The notes: a model not told the origin generated them from the sequence alone. A stretch of DNA of 64,000 bases from Nocardioides litoris (GCF_006346315.1 NZ_VDMR01000008.1:248001-312000), one strand, 5' to 3'. Positions 32,585 through 41,658 are shown, counted from the stretch's first letter. Numbers and translations: made by a program.

Positions 32585-34165
32585 CTAGCGCACGTCCGCG
32601 AGCACGTGCGGCGGGTTGTGCAGGTAGGTGATGGTCGGGTCGTTGCCGACCGTCGAGGACGCCATCTCCAGCGCGTCGCGCAGGGTCGAGGCCGCCCGGA
32701 AGCCGAGGCGGGCCGCGGCCTTGCGGTCGGCGCCGACCCAGATCACGTCGCCGAGGTGGTCCATCGCGTGCGCCGCCCAGTACCACATGTAGAAGGGGTG
32801 GACGCCGTGGTAGGCGTTGGAGGTGCGGTAGAGGTGGACGTACCACGGATCGGTGGCGAACTGCTGCTCGTACTTCTCCCCGATCACGGCCGGGTCGGTC
32901 GACTCGGCCAGCACCTCGTCGTAGAAGTCGACGTACGACGGGTGGTGCAGCGTGCTGAACCCCTCGTCGAGCGGGTGGTAGAGGATCGCCACCCCGCCCT
33001 GGCGCACGATCGGCGAGCCCAGGTAGGAGTTGAAGAAGTAGCCCAGGCCGACGCAGGTCGCCAGGATCGGGTTCATCCAGCTGTTGACGTTGTAGGGCCC
33101 GACGTAGGGGATGCCGAAGACGGCGACGTCGGTCTGGCCCTGCACCTCGACGCGCTGCTGCTGGTGGACCTTGCGCAGCGTGCGGTCGTGGACGGCTTCG
33201 ACCTCGCCGGCGTTGATGCCGGTCAGGCCGTAGGCCGAGCGCACGTCGTGGAAGGTGCGGTGGCGCAGCTTCTGCGGCATCAGTCCGAGGCCGCGGCGCA
33301 TGCCGAGCGCGGTGGCCTGGTCGCGGCGGGTCCACTCCCACTCGCGCTTCATCATGAACTCGTAGGGCTTGGGGAAGACGTTGTTGTCGAGCGTGGTCTC
33401 GATCTGGAAGACCTTGACGTGGTCCTTGATGAGCCGCCCGATGCGCCAGGCCGAGGAGTGCATCTCGGAGTGCTTGTGGTCCATGAAGGACCGGCTGTGC
33501 ACCATCGTCTTGGCGTTGTGGTGGTGCCGCAGGCTCTTGTACGACGCCAACCCGATGCCGACCGACTTGTGGCCGCCGTCCATGGCGACGAGGTTGACGT
33601 TGACGTAGACGAGCAGGTCGGACTCGGCGGCCCGCTTGCTGATCTCGACGTCCTCGCCCTTGTCGGTGTGCCCGAGGTGGGCGAGGTTGGCGCGGTCCTC
33701 GGCGTCGAAGTTGTAGAGCTTGCCGCTGGGGTGGAAGGACCGGAAGACGCGCTCGCCGACGATGTGGCGCAGCTCGGCGGGGGTCATCCGGCGGTGCAGC
33801 GCGTTGGCCGCGACCAGCTCGACGTCGTCGACGCCGGCCTGGGCGGCCAGCTCGAGGACGTGCTCGATGATCCGGCCGCGGATGTCGGGCGGGCGCATGG
33901 TCGGCAGCGGCAGCGACAGGTCGTCGAAGGCGATGGTGAGGCGCATCCCGGCCTTGAGCAGCGCGGGCAGGGGCTCGGAGTCGACGGGGTGGAGCAGCGC
34001 CTCGAGGATGGCCTCGTCGACGTCGGGCACCGTGGGCTGCGGCTCGGGCGGGTAGACCACCCGGGTGCCGAGCGGGAACTCCTCGAGCCGGAAGCCGAGC
34101 CCCTCGTGCACCAGCAGCGGGGGAGTGCGGTCGTCGACCTCGAGCACGAATCCGGGCCTGCTCAA
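32585..34165 (-). CDS. Divergent LarA-like nickel-pincer enzyme (DUF2088 domain)
   Basis: The 526-residue protein is homologous to LarA (lactate racemase). His124 in ALHRRMT matches His108 of the Lactobacillus enzyme. Lys200 in MDGGHKSVG matches Lys184, which holds the cofactor, and His216 in RHHHNAKT matches the nickel ligand His200 with the same 16-residue spacing. The equivalent of the second base His174 reads Val/Asn, and DxxR is altered to DDLSLP. So the cofactor site appears kept but two-base racemisation is doubtful. The TTG start at 34165 has AGGAGG 5 nt upstream and overlaps the dehydrogenase stop (TTGA). It lies in an operon with lipid enzymes, opposite larBEC. Confidence 0.82.
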   Translation of the reverse strand: MSRPGFVLEVDDRTPPLLVHEGLGFRLEEFPLGTRVVYPPEPQPTVPDVDEAILEALLHPVDSEPLPALLKAGMRLTIAFDDLSLPLPTMRPPDIRGRIIEHVLELAAQAGVDDVELVAANALHRRMTPAELRHIVGERVFRSFHPSGKLYNFDAEDRANLAHLGHTDKGEDVEISKRAAESDLLVYVNVNLVAMDGGHKSVGIGLASYKSLRHHHNAKTMVHSRSFMDHKHSEMHSSAWRIGRLIKDHVKVFQIETTLDNNVFPKPYEFMMKREWEWTRRDQATALGMRRGLGLMPQKLRHRTFHDVRSAYGLTGINAGEVEAVHDRTLRKVHQQQRVEVQGQTDVAVFGIPYVGPYNVNSWMNPILATCVGLGYFFNSYLGSPIVRQGGVAILYHPLDEGFSTLHHPSYVDFYDEVLAESTDPAVIGEKYEQQFATDPWYVHLYRTSNAYHGVHPFYMWYWAAHAMDHLGDVIWVGADRKAAARLGFRAASTLRDALEMASSTVGNDPTITYLHNPPHVLADVR

Positions 34166-35358
34166 CGGGTCCTCCTGGGGTCGAACGCGACCTTGACCGT
34201 GCCGAGGCGGCCGGCGGAGTGCGCGTGGTCGAGAGCCTCCCGCCACCGGTGCAGCGGGTAGGGCGAGACGGTCTTGGCGAGCCGGGCGACGCCGTCGTGG
34301 GCGGCCAGCTCGATGGCGCGGGGGAAGTCCTCGGTGCCCCGCGCGGAGGCGTAGGTGCCGACGAGCTCGAGCTCGCGGAACCAGGCCGCGGACAGGTCGG
34401 CCTTGGCCGGCATGCCGCTGAGCACGACCCGGCCACCGGCCCGGGTGGCGTGCAGGCAGGTCTCGAGCGACCCGCTGCTGCCGACGGCGTCGAGGGCGAC
34501 GTCGACGCCCCCCAGCAGGTACGGCGAGCCGAGCTCGGGCTCGAGCTGGAAGGCACCGGTCGCCCGGCGCACGCGGCGCAGCACCTCGTCGGGGCCGACG
34601 ACCTCGGTGGCCCCGAAGTCGCGGGCCAGCTCGCGCTGGTGGGCGTGCTTGGCGACGACGACGATCTCGCCGGCCTCCGTCAGCTCGCGCAGGGCGAGCG
34701 TGGCCAGGAGCCCGACGGCGCCGGCGCCGGAGACGAGCACCCGGTCGCCGGGCCGGACGCCGGCCCGGGTGGCGGTGTGGACGGCGCAGGCCAGGGGCTC
34801 GACGAGCAGCGCCTGCTCGTCGGAGAAGCCCTCGGGCACGGGGTGCAGCTGGGAGCGGTGGGCGACGAGCACCTCGCCCCAGCCGCCGCCGGTGTCGTGG
34901 CAGAAGCCGGTCTGCAGCCCGGCGGAGACGTCGCCGACGGTGATGCGCGAGCAGCGGTTGGTCCGGCCCTCGGCGCAGGCCGGGCACGGGTCGACGCCGC
35001 GCGCCGCGCAGTGCAGCACCGGGTCGACCACGACGCGGGTGCCGACCGGCAGGTCCTCGCAGTCGTCGACGAGGTCGGCCACGACCTCGTGCCCGGGCAC
35101 GAAGGGCAGCGAGACGACGGCGCTGAAGTAGAGCGACGTGGTGCCGGAGAGCATGCCGAGGTCAGAGCCGCAGATGCCGGACAGCCGGGTGCGCAGCCGG
35201 GCCCACCCGGGCCGGGCCACCTGCGGGGGGTCGATCGTGGCCAGCCGCAGCGGCACGCCGGCGCCGGTGGCCAGGGCGGGCACGCGGCCACCGGTGGCCC
35301 GGCCGAGCAGCGTCTTGGGCACGCTGCGCACCATCTCGAGCGCCAGCACGGCCGTCAC
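34162..35358 (-). CDS. Zinc-binding alcohol dehydrogenase of the lipid operon
   Basis: The 398-residue medium-chain dehydrogenase shows zinc-binding segments GICGSDLGMLSG and PGHEVVADLVD, a structural loop with cysteines (CAARGVDPCPACAEGRTNRC), and the Rossmann motif VLVSGAGAVGLLATLA. It may interconvert an alcohol and an aldehyde or ketone made by its neighbours. The GTG at 35358 overlaps the reductase/HAD stop by 4 bp, and its stop overlaps the LarA-like start. This is tight coupling and suggests the three proteins work together. Confidence 0.9.
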   Translation of the reverse strand: MTAVLALEMVRSVPKTLLGRATGGRVPALATGAGVPLRLATIDPPQVARPGWARLRTRLSGICGSDLGMLSGTTSLYFSAVVSLPFVPGHEVVADLVDDCEDLPVGTRVVVDPVLHCAARGVDPCPACAEGRTNRCSRITVGDVSAGLQTGFCHDTGGGWGEVLVAHRSQLHPVPEGFSDEQALLVEPLACAVHTATRAGVRPGDRVLVSGAGAVGLLATLALRELTEAGEIVVVAKHAHQRELARDFGATEVVGPDEVLRRVRRATGAFQLEPELGSPYLLGGVDVALDAVGSSGSLETCLHATRAGGRVVLSGMPAKADLSAAWFRELELVGTYASARGTEDFPRAIELAAHDGVARLAKTVSPYPLHRWREALDHAHSAGRLGTVKVAFDPRRTR

Positions 35359-37706
35359 CGCCTTCCTGCGGGGTCGAGGCTGCGGGTCGAGGTCTCGGGG
35401 GAGGTCCAGTCGACGATGTTCCAGCGCTTCGTGCGGGCGTGCTGGTAGAGCGGCACGTCGGGGCGCACGGCGACGGGGCGGCCCACGGCCTCGAGCAGCG
35501 GGAGGTCGGAGTAGGAGTCGGCGTAGGCGTAGGACGCCGCGAGGTCGAGCCCCAGCGAGCGGCCCAGCTCGCGCACCAGCGCGCCCCGCGACTCGCCGAC
35601 CACGGTCGAGGCGGCGAGCTGACCGGTGCAGCGGCCGCGGTCGTCGACGGCGAGGTCGGCGGCGTGCACGTGGTCGAAGAGGGGGGCGACGGGGCGGGTC
35701 AGCGGTCGCAGCGCGCCGGTGATCAGGATCGTGGTGTGACCGGCCGCGCGGTGCTCGCGGACCCGGCGCACGGCGGCGGGAGCGAGGCGCTCGAGCACGT
35801 GGGCGGTCAGGTGCTCGTCGACGATGGCCTCGAGGTCCTCCAGCCGGGCGCCGGCGTACTCGCGGTAGACCTCGCGCAGCATCGCGGCCCGGTCGTGGCG
35901 GTCGGCCTGGACGATCCTGGGCAGCCGCCGGGCCAGTCGCGCGGTCTCGCCGACGCGACGGCTCGCGGGCAGGTCGGCCAGGCGCAGCCAGAGGAAGGAC
36001 TCCACGACGTTGGAGGACAGCAGCGTGCCGTCCATGTCGAAGAACGCCGCGACCTGACCGCCGGCGCCGTCGGCACGCGGCTCGAGCGTGCGCAGCGCGG
36101 CCGGGTCGACCTTCTTGCGCTTGGCGCGCACGACGTCGAGCTCGCGCACGGGCTGGGTCACCGAGGGGCAGTGCACCTCCTGCAGGTAGTGCGCCCAGTC
36201 GATGACCGCCGTGTCGAAGGCGAAGACCTCGCGGTCGTCGGGGTGCAGCCCGTCGCGCAGCGCCACGGCGGCGTCGTCGACGAAGCGCAGGTCGGCCTGG
36301 GCGTACTCCTGGTAGACGTCGAGGTAGCGGCGCAGGAAGGCCAGCCGCCGGCCCTGGGTCTCCAGGCTGCGGATCCAGCCGGTGGTGCGGTCGGTGCGGG
36401 GCGCCAGCGAGAGCAGCCGCTCGGCGGTGCGGTGCAGCCGCTCGCCGGTGCTCATCGCGCGCTGCACCGACGCGGTGCCCGACCACGACCACACCGGCAG
36501 CGGCACGTGGCCCTGCGGGGTGGCGGCGAACGGGTGGGCCTGGAAGTAGGCCCGCACGTTCTCGTAGACGGCACCGAAGGTGAGCGGGTTGCGGTGGCCC
36601 GAGCTCAGGTGGACGTACGCCGGCGCGGCCGGCTCGGGCGGCCGGGCCAGGCAGGCGATGATCGAGGCGACGACGTGGTCGACCGGGACGACGTCGACGA
36701 TGGTGTCGGACCCGCCGGGGAACATCGGCAGCTCGCCGCGGCCGTAGGCCAGGATCAGCGGCTCGGCCATCTTGAAGCCCTCGATCCAGCCCGGGTAGGG
36801 CTGCTCGAGCGCCGACTCGACGATGGTCGGGCGGTGCACGGTGACGCGGCGACCGCGCGGGTCGCGGGTGGCGTGGGCCTCCACGACGCGCTCGCCGAGG
36901 GCCTTGGTGAACGTGTAGCAGTCGGTCCAGCCGAGGCTGCGTGCCCGCTCGGCGCCGAGGGCGACGAGCTGGTCCTTGACCCAGGTGCGGCGGGCCTCCT
37001 CGACGGCGGCGGCGGTGGTCAGCGGGCCGGCGCGGCGGCGGTCGCGGCCGGCGTCCTTGCCGAGCTCGGTGAGCACGTCGACGCTGCGCGAACGGGCCTC
37101 GACCTCCGGACGGCGGGCCAGGCCCCACGCGACCTCGGCGTCGACGTCGACCGCGTGGTCGAGCGGCTCCTCGAACACCGCGCCGCGGCGACGACCGGCG
37201 ACGTAGGCGGTGGAGACGTGCAGGTAGTGCACGTCGCGCTCGCCGTGGCCGCTGGCCTCCTCGATGCGCTCGAGCAGCTCGCGCACGCCGACGACGTTGG
37301 CCCTGAACCCCTCGTCGACCGGCGGGTCGAAGGACACGTCGCCCGCGCAGTGCACGACGGCGTCGAGGTCGGTGGGCAGCGCGGGCGGGTCGGTCAGGTC
37401 GCCCTCGACCACGGCGATGCGCGCGGCCATCAGCGCCTCGACGCCCCCGGCTGCCTCGACGGTGTCGGCGAAGATCGCCTTGCCGAGCAGGGTGGCGACG
37501 CGGGAGGCCGCGGTGGTCGACCCGCGCGGACGGACCAGCACGCTCGTGCGCACCTCGGGCACGTCGCGCAGCAGGCGCTGGAGGAGGGCCTCGCCGAGGA
37601 AGCCCGTGACCCCGGTGAGCAGCACGTGCTGCCCGGCCAGCGCGTCACGGACGCGTACCCCGCCCGCCCCGCCGGCTCGGTCCGGGGCGTCCGAGACCTC
37701 GCTCAT
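35355..37706 (-). CDS. Fatty acyl-CoA reductase-like SDR fused to a HAD-IB phosphatase
   Basis: The 783-residue fusion has an N-terminal NAD-binding-4 (male sterility) domain, with VLLTGVTGFLGEALLQRLLR near residues 28-47, HVSTAYVAG and a catalytic YTFTK. A middle region ending in FDTAVIDWAHYLQEVHCP resembles the sterile/FAR C-terminal domain. The last 230 residues form a HAD-IB hydrolase: FFDMDGTLLSSN (nucleophile Asp), ILITGAL and YADSYSDLPLLEAVG. It may reduce acyl thioesters and act on a phosphorylated lipid. The ATG at 37706 has GGAAGG 10 nt upstream. It is first in the operon and diverges from larB. Confidence 0.88.
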   Translation of the reverse strand: MSEVSDAPDRAGGAGGVRVRDALAGQHVLLTGVTGFLGEALLQRLLRDVPEVRTSVLVRPRGSTTAASRVATLLGKAIFADTVEAAGGVEALMAARIAVVEGDLTDPPALPTDLDAVVHCAGDVSFDPPVDEGFRANVVGVRELLERIEEASGHGERDVHYLHVSTAYVAGRRRGAVFEEPLDHAVDVDAEVAWGLARRPEVEARSRSVDVLTELGKDAGRDRRRAGPLTTAAAVEEARRTWVKDQLVALGAERARSLGWTDCYTFTKALGERVVEAHATRDPRGRRVTVHRPTIVESALEQPYPGWIEGFKMAEPLILAYGRGELPMFPGGSDTIVDVVPVDHVVASIIACLARPPEPAAPAYVHLSSGHRNPLTFGAVYENVRAYFQAHPFAATPQGHVPLPVWSWSGTASVQRAMSTGERLHRTAERLLSLAPRTDRTTGWIRSLETQGRRLAFLRRYLDVYQEYAQADLRFVDDAAVALRDGLHPDDREVFAFDTAVIDWAHYLQEVHCPSVTQPVRELDVVRAKRKKVDPAALRTLEPRADGAGGQVAAFFDMDGTLLSSNVVESFLWLRLADLPASRRVGETARLARRLPRIVQADRHDRAAMLREVYREYAGARLEDLEAIVDEHLTAHVLERLAPAAVRRVREHRAAGHTTILITGALRPLTRPVAPLFDHVHAADLAVDDRGRCTGQLAASTVVGESRGALVRELGRSLGLDLAASYAYADSYSDLPLLEAVGRPVAVRPDVPLYQHARTKRWNIVDWTSPETSTRSLDPAGRR

Positions 37707-37779
37707 GACCCCGAAACCTTCCACACCGGGTCAAGCCCGTCGACGACCGGGGGTCGCCGGTGGCCCGCGCACCCTGTGA

Positions 37780-37785
37780 CAGGAT
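37780..37785 (+). promoter_or_regulatory. -10 element CAGGAT, leaderless spacing, larBEC
   Basis: CAGGAT lies 7 nt upstream of the larB GTG at 37793, within the 86-bp gap between larB and the reductase/HAD gene. Confidence 0.45.
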
Positions 37786-37792
37786 CGCTCGG

Positions 37793-38497
37793 GTGAGTGA
37801 GCAGGCCCCGGTCACCGAGCTCCCCGAGCTCCGGATCGACCACCTCCGCGAGGCCCGCACCGGGCTCGCCGAGGCCGTCTACGGCCCCGGCAAGACCCCC
37901 GACCAGTGCGCGGCCGCCGTGGCCGAGCTGCTCGCCGGCCCCGGCGACGGCCCCGTGCTGCTCACGCGCGCCGACCCCGCCCAGGCCGCCGCCGCGACGG
38001 CCGCGGCCCCGGGCGCCGCCGTGGCGTCGTACGACGAGGGGCAGGAGCTGCGCACGCTGCTGTGGCGCGCCCGCGAGCGCCGGGAGCACGCCGGGTCGGT
38101 GCTGGTGCTGACCGCCGGCACCGGCGACCTGCCGGTGGCCCGCGAGGCCGCGGCCGTGGTCGAGGCCTACGGGCACGAGGTCGCGCTGGTGGCCGACGTC
38201 GGGGTGGCCGGACTGCACCGCGTGCTCGGCCAGCAGGACCGGCTGGCCGCGGCCGACGTCGTCGTGGTCGTCGCCGGCATGGAGGGTGCCCTGGCCAGCG
38301 TCGTCGGCGGCCTGACCCGCGCGCCCGTCGTCGCGGTGCCGACGAGCACTGGCTACGGCGCCGGTCTCGAGGGCGTCACCGCGCTGCTCGGCATGCTCGC
38401 CTCGTGCAGCCCCGGCATCACCGCCGTGGGCATCGACAACGGCTTCGGCGCCGGGTGCGCCGCCGTCCGGTTCCTCGGGGCGAGGGTGGACGCGTGA
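37793..38497 (+). CDS. larB: Nickel-pincer cofactor biosynthesis protein LarB
   Basis: LarB carboxylates and hydrolyses nicotinic acid adenine dinucleotide to start pincer cofactor synthesis. The 234-residue protein has the PurE-like core: VLVLTAGTGDLPVAREAA, DVGVAGLHRVL, VVVVAGMEGALASVVGGL (with the catalytic Glu region), VVAVPTSTGYGAGLEGV, and SCSPGITAVGIDNGFGAG, in which a conserved cysteine binds the pyridinium ring in known LarB. The GTG start and its -10 support a leaderless mRNA. Its stop overlaps larE. Confidence 0.95.
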   Translation: MSEQAPVTELPELRIDHLREARTGLAEAVYGPGKTPDQCAAAVAELLAGPGDGPVLLTRADPAQAAAATAAAPGAAVASYDEGQELRTLLWRARERREHAGSVLVLTAGTGDLPVAREAAAVVEAYGHEVALVADVGVAGLHRVLGQQDRLAAADVVVVVAGMEGALASVVGGLTRAPVVAVPTSTGYGAGLEGVTALLGMLASCSPGITAVGIDNGFGAGCAAVRFLGARVDA

Positions 38498-39321
38498 GCG
38501 GGCTCGACGTGGTCCTGCAGGACAAGCTGACCGCCCTGGAGGCGGGGCTGCGGGCGCACGCCTCGGTCCTGGTCGCCTTCTCGGGCGGCGCCGACTCCGC
38601 GTTCGTGCTCGCCGCCGCGGTGCGCGCCCTGGGCCCGTCGTCCGTGGTCGCCGCGACCGCGGTCAGCCCGTCGCTGCCCGCCGAGGAGCTCGAGGCGGCG
38701 CGCCTGTTCGCCTCCGACCTCGGCGTCACCCACCACGCCCCGCGCACCGACGAGATGGCGCGCCCCGGGTACGTGGCCAACGGCCGTGACCGCTGCTTCC
38801 ACTGCAAGAGCGAGCTGCTCTCGGTGCTCGGCCCGCTGGCCGAGCGGCTCGGGGCGGGACCGGTGGCGACGGGCACCAACGCCGACGACGTGGTCGACCG
38901 GTTCCGGCCGGGCATCCGTGCCGCGGCGGCCGCGGGTGCGGTCACCCCGTTGGCCGACGCCGGGCTGACCAAGGCCGAGGTGCGCCGGGCGTCGCGGGCG
39001 TGGGGACTGGTCACGGCCGACAAGCCGGCCGCGGCCTGCCTGTCGAGCCGGGTCGCCTACGGCCTGCAGATCTCCCCGCGCCGCCTCGGCCGCATCGAGG
39101 CCGCCGAGCGCGACCTGCGCCGCGCGATGCTCGACGCCGGCCTGGCGGTGGCCGACCTGCGGGTGCGCGACCTCGGCGACCGGGCCCGGGTCGAGGTCGA
39201 CGCGCCACTCGTGCCCGCGCTGCTGGCGCGACCCGAGGTGCTGGCGGCGGTCACGGGGTTCGAGTCCGTCGAGGTCGACCCGCAGGGGTTCCGCTCGGGG
39301 TCGATGAACGAGACCGCGTGA
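38494..39321 (+). CDS. larE: ATP-dependent sacrificial sulfur transferase LarE
   Basis: The 275-residue protein has the PP-loop AFSGGADSAFVLAAAV for adenylating the pincer precursor, CFHCKSELL, GTNADDVVDRFRPG and DKPAAACLSSRVAYG. The cysteine in the last motif matches the sacrificial Cys176 of Lactobacillus LarE, which donates sulfur. The extra iron-sulfur cysteines of some relatives are not obvious, so the sacrificial mechanism is likely. It is coupled to larB and larC by GTGA overlaps. Confidence 0.95.
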   Translation: MSGLDVVLQDKLTALEAGLRAHASVLVAFSGGADSAFVLAAAVRALGPSSVVAATAVSPSLPAEELEAARLFASDLGVTHHAPRTDEMARPGYVANGRDRCFHCKSELLSVLGPLAERLGAGPVATGTNADDVVDRFRPGIRAAAAAGAVTPLADAGLTKAEVRRASRAWGLVTADKPAAACLSSRVAYGLQISPRRLGRIEAAERDLRRAMLDAGLAVADLRVRDLGDRARVEVDAPLVPALLARPEVLAAVTGFESVEVDPQGFRSGSMNETA

Positions 39322-40529
39322 GGGTGCCCGGCGTGCCGGGCCCGCTCGGCTGGCTGGACGCGAGCAGCGGCGTCAGCGGCGACATGCTGCTCGGCGCGTG
39401 CGTCGGGGCCGGCGTGCCGCTGGCCGTGCCGCAGGCCGCGATCGACGCACTCGACCTGCCGGAGCGGGTGGTCCTGTCCTCGGCCGAGGTCACGCGGTCG
39501 GCGATCAGCGCGACCAAGGTCGACGTGACGACGGGGGAGTCGCACCACCACCGCCGGCTGGCCGACGTGCTCGCGCTGCTGTCGCGGCTGGAGCCGGTGG
39601 TGGGGTCGGTGGCGGGGTCGGTGGCGGCCGAGGTGTTCCGGGTGCTGGCCGAGGCCGAGGCGCGGGTGCACCGCGTCGGCGTCGCGGACGTGCACTTCCA
39701 CGAGGTGGGTGCGCTCGACGCCATCGCCGACGTGGTCGGGGTCGTGGCCTGCGTCCAGCACCTCGGGCTCGACCGCCTGGTCTGCTCCCCGGTCGCCCTC
39801 GGTGGCGGGCGGGCGCGCACCGAGCACGGCTCGATCCCGGTCCCGGCGCCCGCGGTGCTCGAGCTGCTGTCGGCGCGCGGCATGCCGTCGTACGGCGGAC
39901 CGCTGGAGCGCGAGCTCGCGACGCCGACCGGCGTGGCGCTGCTGGCGGTGCTGGTCGACGGGTTCGGGCCGATGCCGGCGATGGTGCCGTCGGTGGTCGG
40001 GGTGGGCGCGGGGTCGAGCGACCCGGAGGGCCACGCCAACGTGCTGCGGCTGGTCGTCGGCTCCAGCGTCCCCGGGGAGGGCGCCGAGCCCGCTTTGGTG
40101 CTCGAGGCCAACGTCGACGACCTCGACCCACGGTTGTGGCCCGGCGTGCTGGCCGCCCTGATGGCGGCCGGTGCCGACGACGCCTGGCTGGTGCCGATCC
40201 AGATGAAGAAGGGCCGCCCGGCCCACACGGTCTCGGTGCTCTGCGCGCCCGCCCGCGTCGACGACCTGGTGCGGGTGCTGGTCACCCACACCAGCACCAT
40301 CGGCCTGCGCCGCCGTCCGGTCGACAAGCTGCCGCTGCCGCGCGAGGACGCCCTCGTCTCGGTCGACGGGCAGCGCATCCGGGTCAAGGTCGCCCGGCTC
40401 GACGGCCGGGTCGTCAACGTCAACCCCGAGCACGACGACGTCGTCGCGGCAGCGGCGGCGCTCGGTCGGCCCGAGAAGGTGGTCCTCGCCGCGGCGCTCC
40501 ACGCAGCCCACGGGCTCTGGGGCGGCTGA
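39318..40529 (+). CDS. larC: Nickel insertion protein LarC (cyclometallase)
   Basis: The 403-residue protein inserts nickel into the pincer nucleotide using CTP. N-terminal features are WLDASSGVSGDMLLGACV and a His-rich SHHHRRLADV, then VHFHEVGALDAIADVVGV, ATPTGVALLAVL, and in the C-terminal half LEANVDDLDPRLWPGVLAALMAAGADDAWLVPIQMKKGRP. Unlike Lactobacillus, where the gene is split and made by frameshifting, it is a single frame. The GTG overlaps the larE stop. It is the last gene of larBEC. Confidence 0.95.
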   Translation: MRVPGVPGPLGWLDASSGVSGDMLLGACVGAGVPLAVPQAAIDALDLPERVVLSSAEVTRSAISATKVDVTTGESHHHRRLADVLALLSRLEPVVGSVAGSVAAEVFRVLAEAEARVHRVGVADVHFHEVGALDAIADVVGVVACVQHLGLDRLVCSPVALGGGRARTEHGSIPVPAPAVLELLSARGMPSYGGPLERELATPTGVALLAVLVDGFGPMPAMVPSVVGVGAGSSDPEGHANVLRLVVGSSVPGEGAEPALVLEANVDDLDPRLWPGVLAALMAAGADDAWLVPIQMKKGRPAHTVSVLCAPARVDDLVRVLVTHTSTIGLRRRPVDKLPLPREDALVSVDGQRIRVKVARLDGRVVNVNPEHDDVVAAAAALGRPEKVVLAAALHAAHGLWGG

Positions 40530-40586
40530 CCTCCGCCGCACGCAAACGCGTGGCGGCCGGCGAGCGGACCGACGACGATCGGCTGG

Positions 40587-41658
40587 GTGAGCTCGTTGAC
40601 CCGCACGACCGCCAGCGGCGCCGAGGCGCTCGACCTGACGACCCGGCTCCTGCACCGGGTCCGGCTCGCCGACCCGCACGTCGGGTCGTGGGAGGCCGCC
40701 GACCCGCAGTGGTGGTCGCGGCGGCCCCGGCCCTCCGACGACGTCGAGCGGCCGTTCTGGGCCGACGACGAGGGCCCGGTCGCCGGGCTCGTGCTGACCG
40801 CGTTCCGCGAGAGGACCTGGCAGCTCGACGTCGTCGTGGCGCCCGTGCCCGGCGCGCCCACCGTCGCCGAGGTGTGGGAGGCCGCGCGCACCCTGGGCGC
40901 CGGGCTGTCGGCGCACGGTGTCGAGACGGTGAGCGTGCCCGTGCACGACGACGCGCCCGAGCTCCGCGACCTCGTCGAGGACCTCGGCTGGACCGTCGGC
41001 GAGACCTCGTGGGACTCCTGGCTCGACACCGCCACGTGGTCGGGCCCGAGCCGGTCCGTGGCCGAGGGCTACCGCGTGGTCGACCGGACGCAGCGACCCG
41101 ACGACCCGCACCCGATGGTCGGCCGCAACGGGCCGGCCGTGGGCGCGCGCCCTCGACGCGTGCTCGCTCTACGACCGTTCCCTCGACCTGCGCGTCGAGA
41201 CCGCCGCGGGCGAGGTCGCGGGCTACGTGCTGTGCTGGGCCGACCCGGTGACCCGGGTCGGCCTGGTCGAGCCGGTGCGGGTCGAGGACGCACACCAGCG
41301 GCGCGGCCTCGCCTCGGCCGTGGTGGCCGAGGGCGTGGCCCGGCTGGCCGCAGCGGGGATGGCGCGGGTCAAGATCGGGTTCGGCACCGAGGCGGCGCGG
41401 GTGGTCTACGAGGGCGTCGGGTTCGTGCCGGGCCGCGCGCTGCCGGAGTACAGGGGCCACGCCGTCCGACCTGGCTTGAGGGTCAGGTCTCCGGCTGGCA
41501 GACCGGGCACCAGTAGACGGTGCGCGCGGCGAGCTCGGCGCTCTCGACCGGCGTCCCGCAGCGTCGGCACGGCCGGCCGGTGCGGTGGTAGACGTACGAC
41601 GCGTCGACCCGGCGCACCCGTCCGCCGGGTCGCTCGCGGTCCTCGGGCTCGGTGGTGA
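40587..41658 (+). pseudogene. GNAT family acetyltransferase with a frameshift
   Basis: Two frames together make one GNAT protein. The first (from GTG 40587) gives residues up to HPMVGRNGPAVGAR; the second resumes with LDACSLYDRSLDLRVETAAG and the acetyl-CoA region VEDAHQRRGLASAVVAEGVARL. They join if one base is removed in the run GCGCGCGCCC near 41144-41152. The second frame has no stop until 41658 and so overlaps the Nei glycosylase gene on the other strand by about 175 bp. Either the gene is decaying or the sequence has an error at the GC run. It follows larC by 57 bp. Confidence 0.7.

Noticed and set aside
39318..40529. Programmed frameshift in larC, as in Lactobacillus
   Set aside because: Both LarC halves are in one uninterrupted frame here.
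39057..41111. Long antisense frames opposite larE, larC and the GNAT gene
   Set aside because: They are high-GC mirror frames rich in Arg/Pro/His. The sense strand carries clear family motifs.
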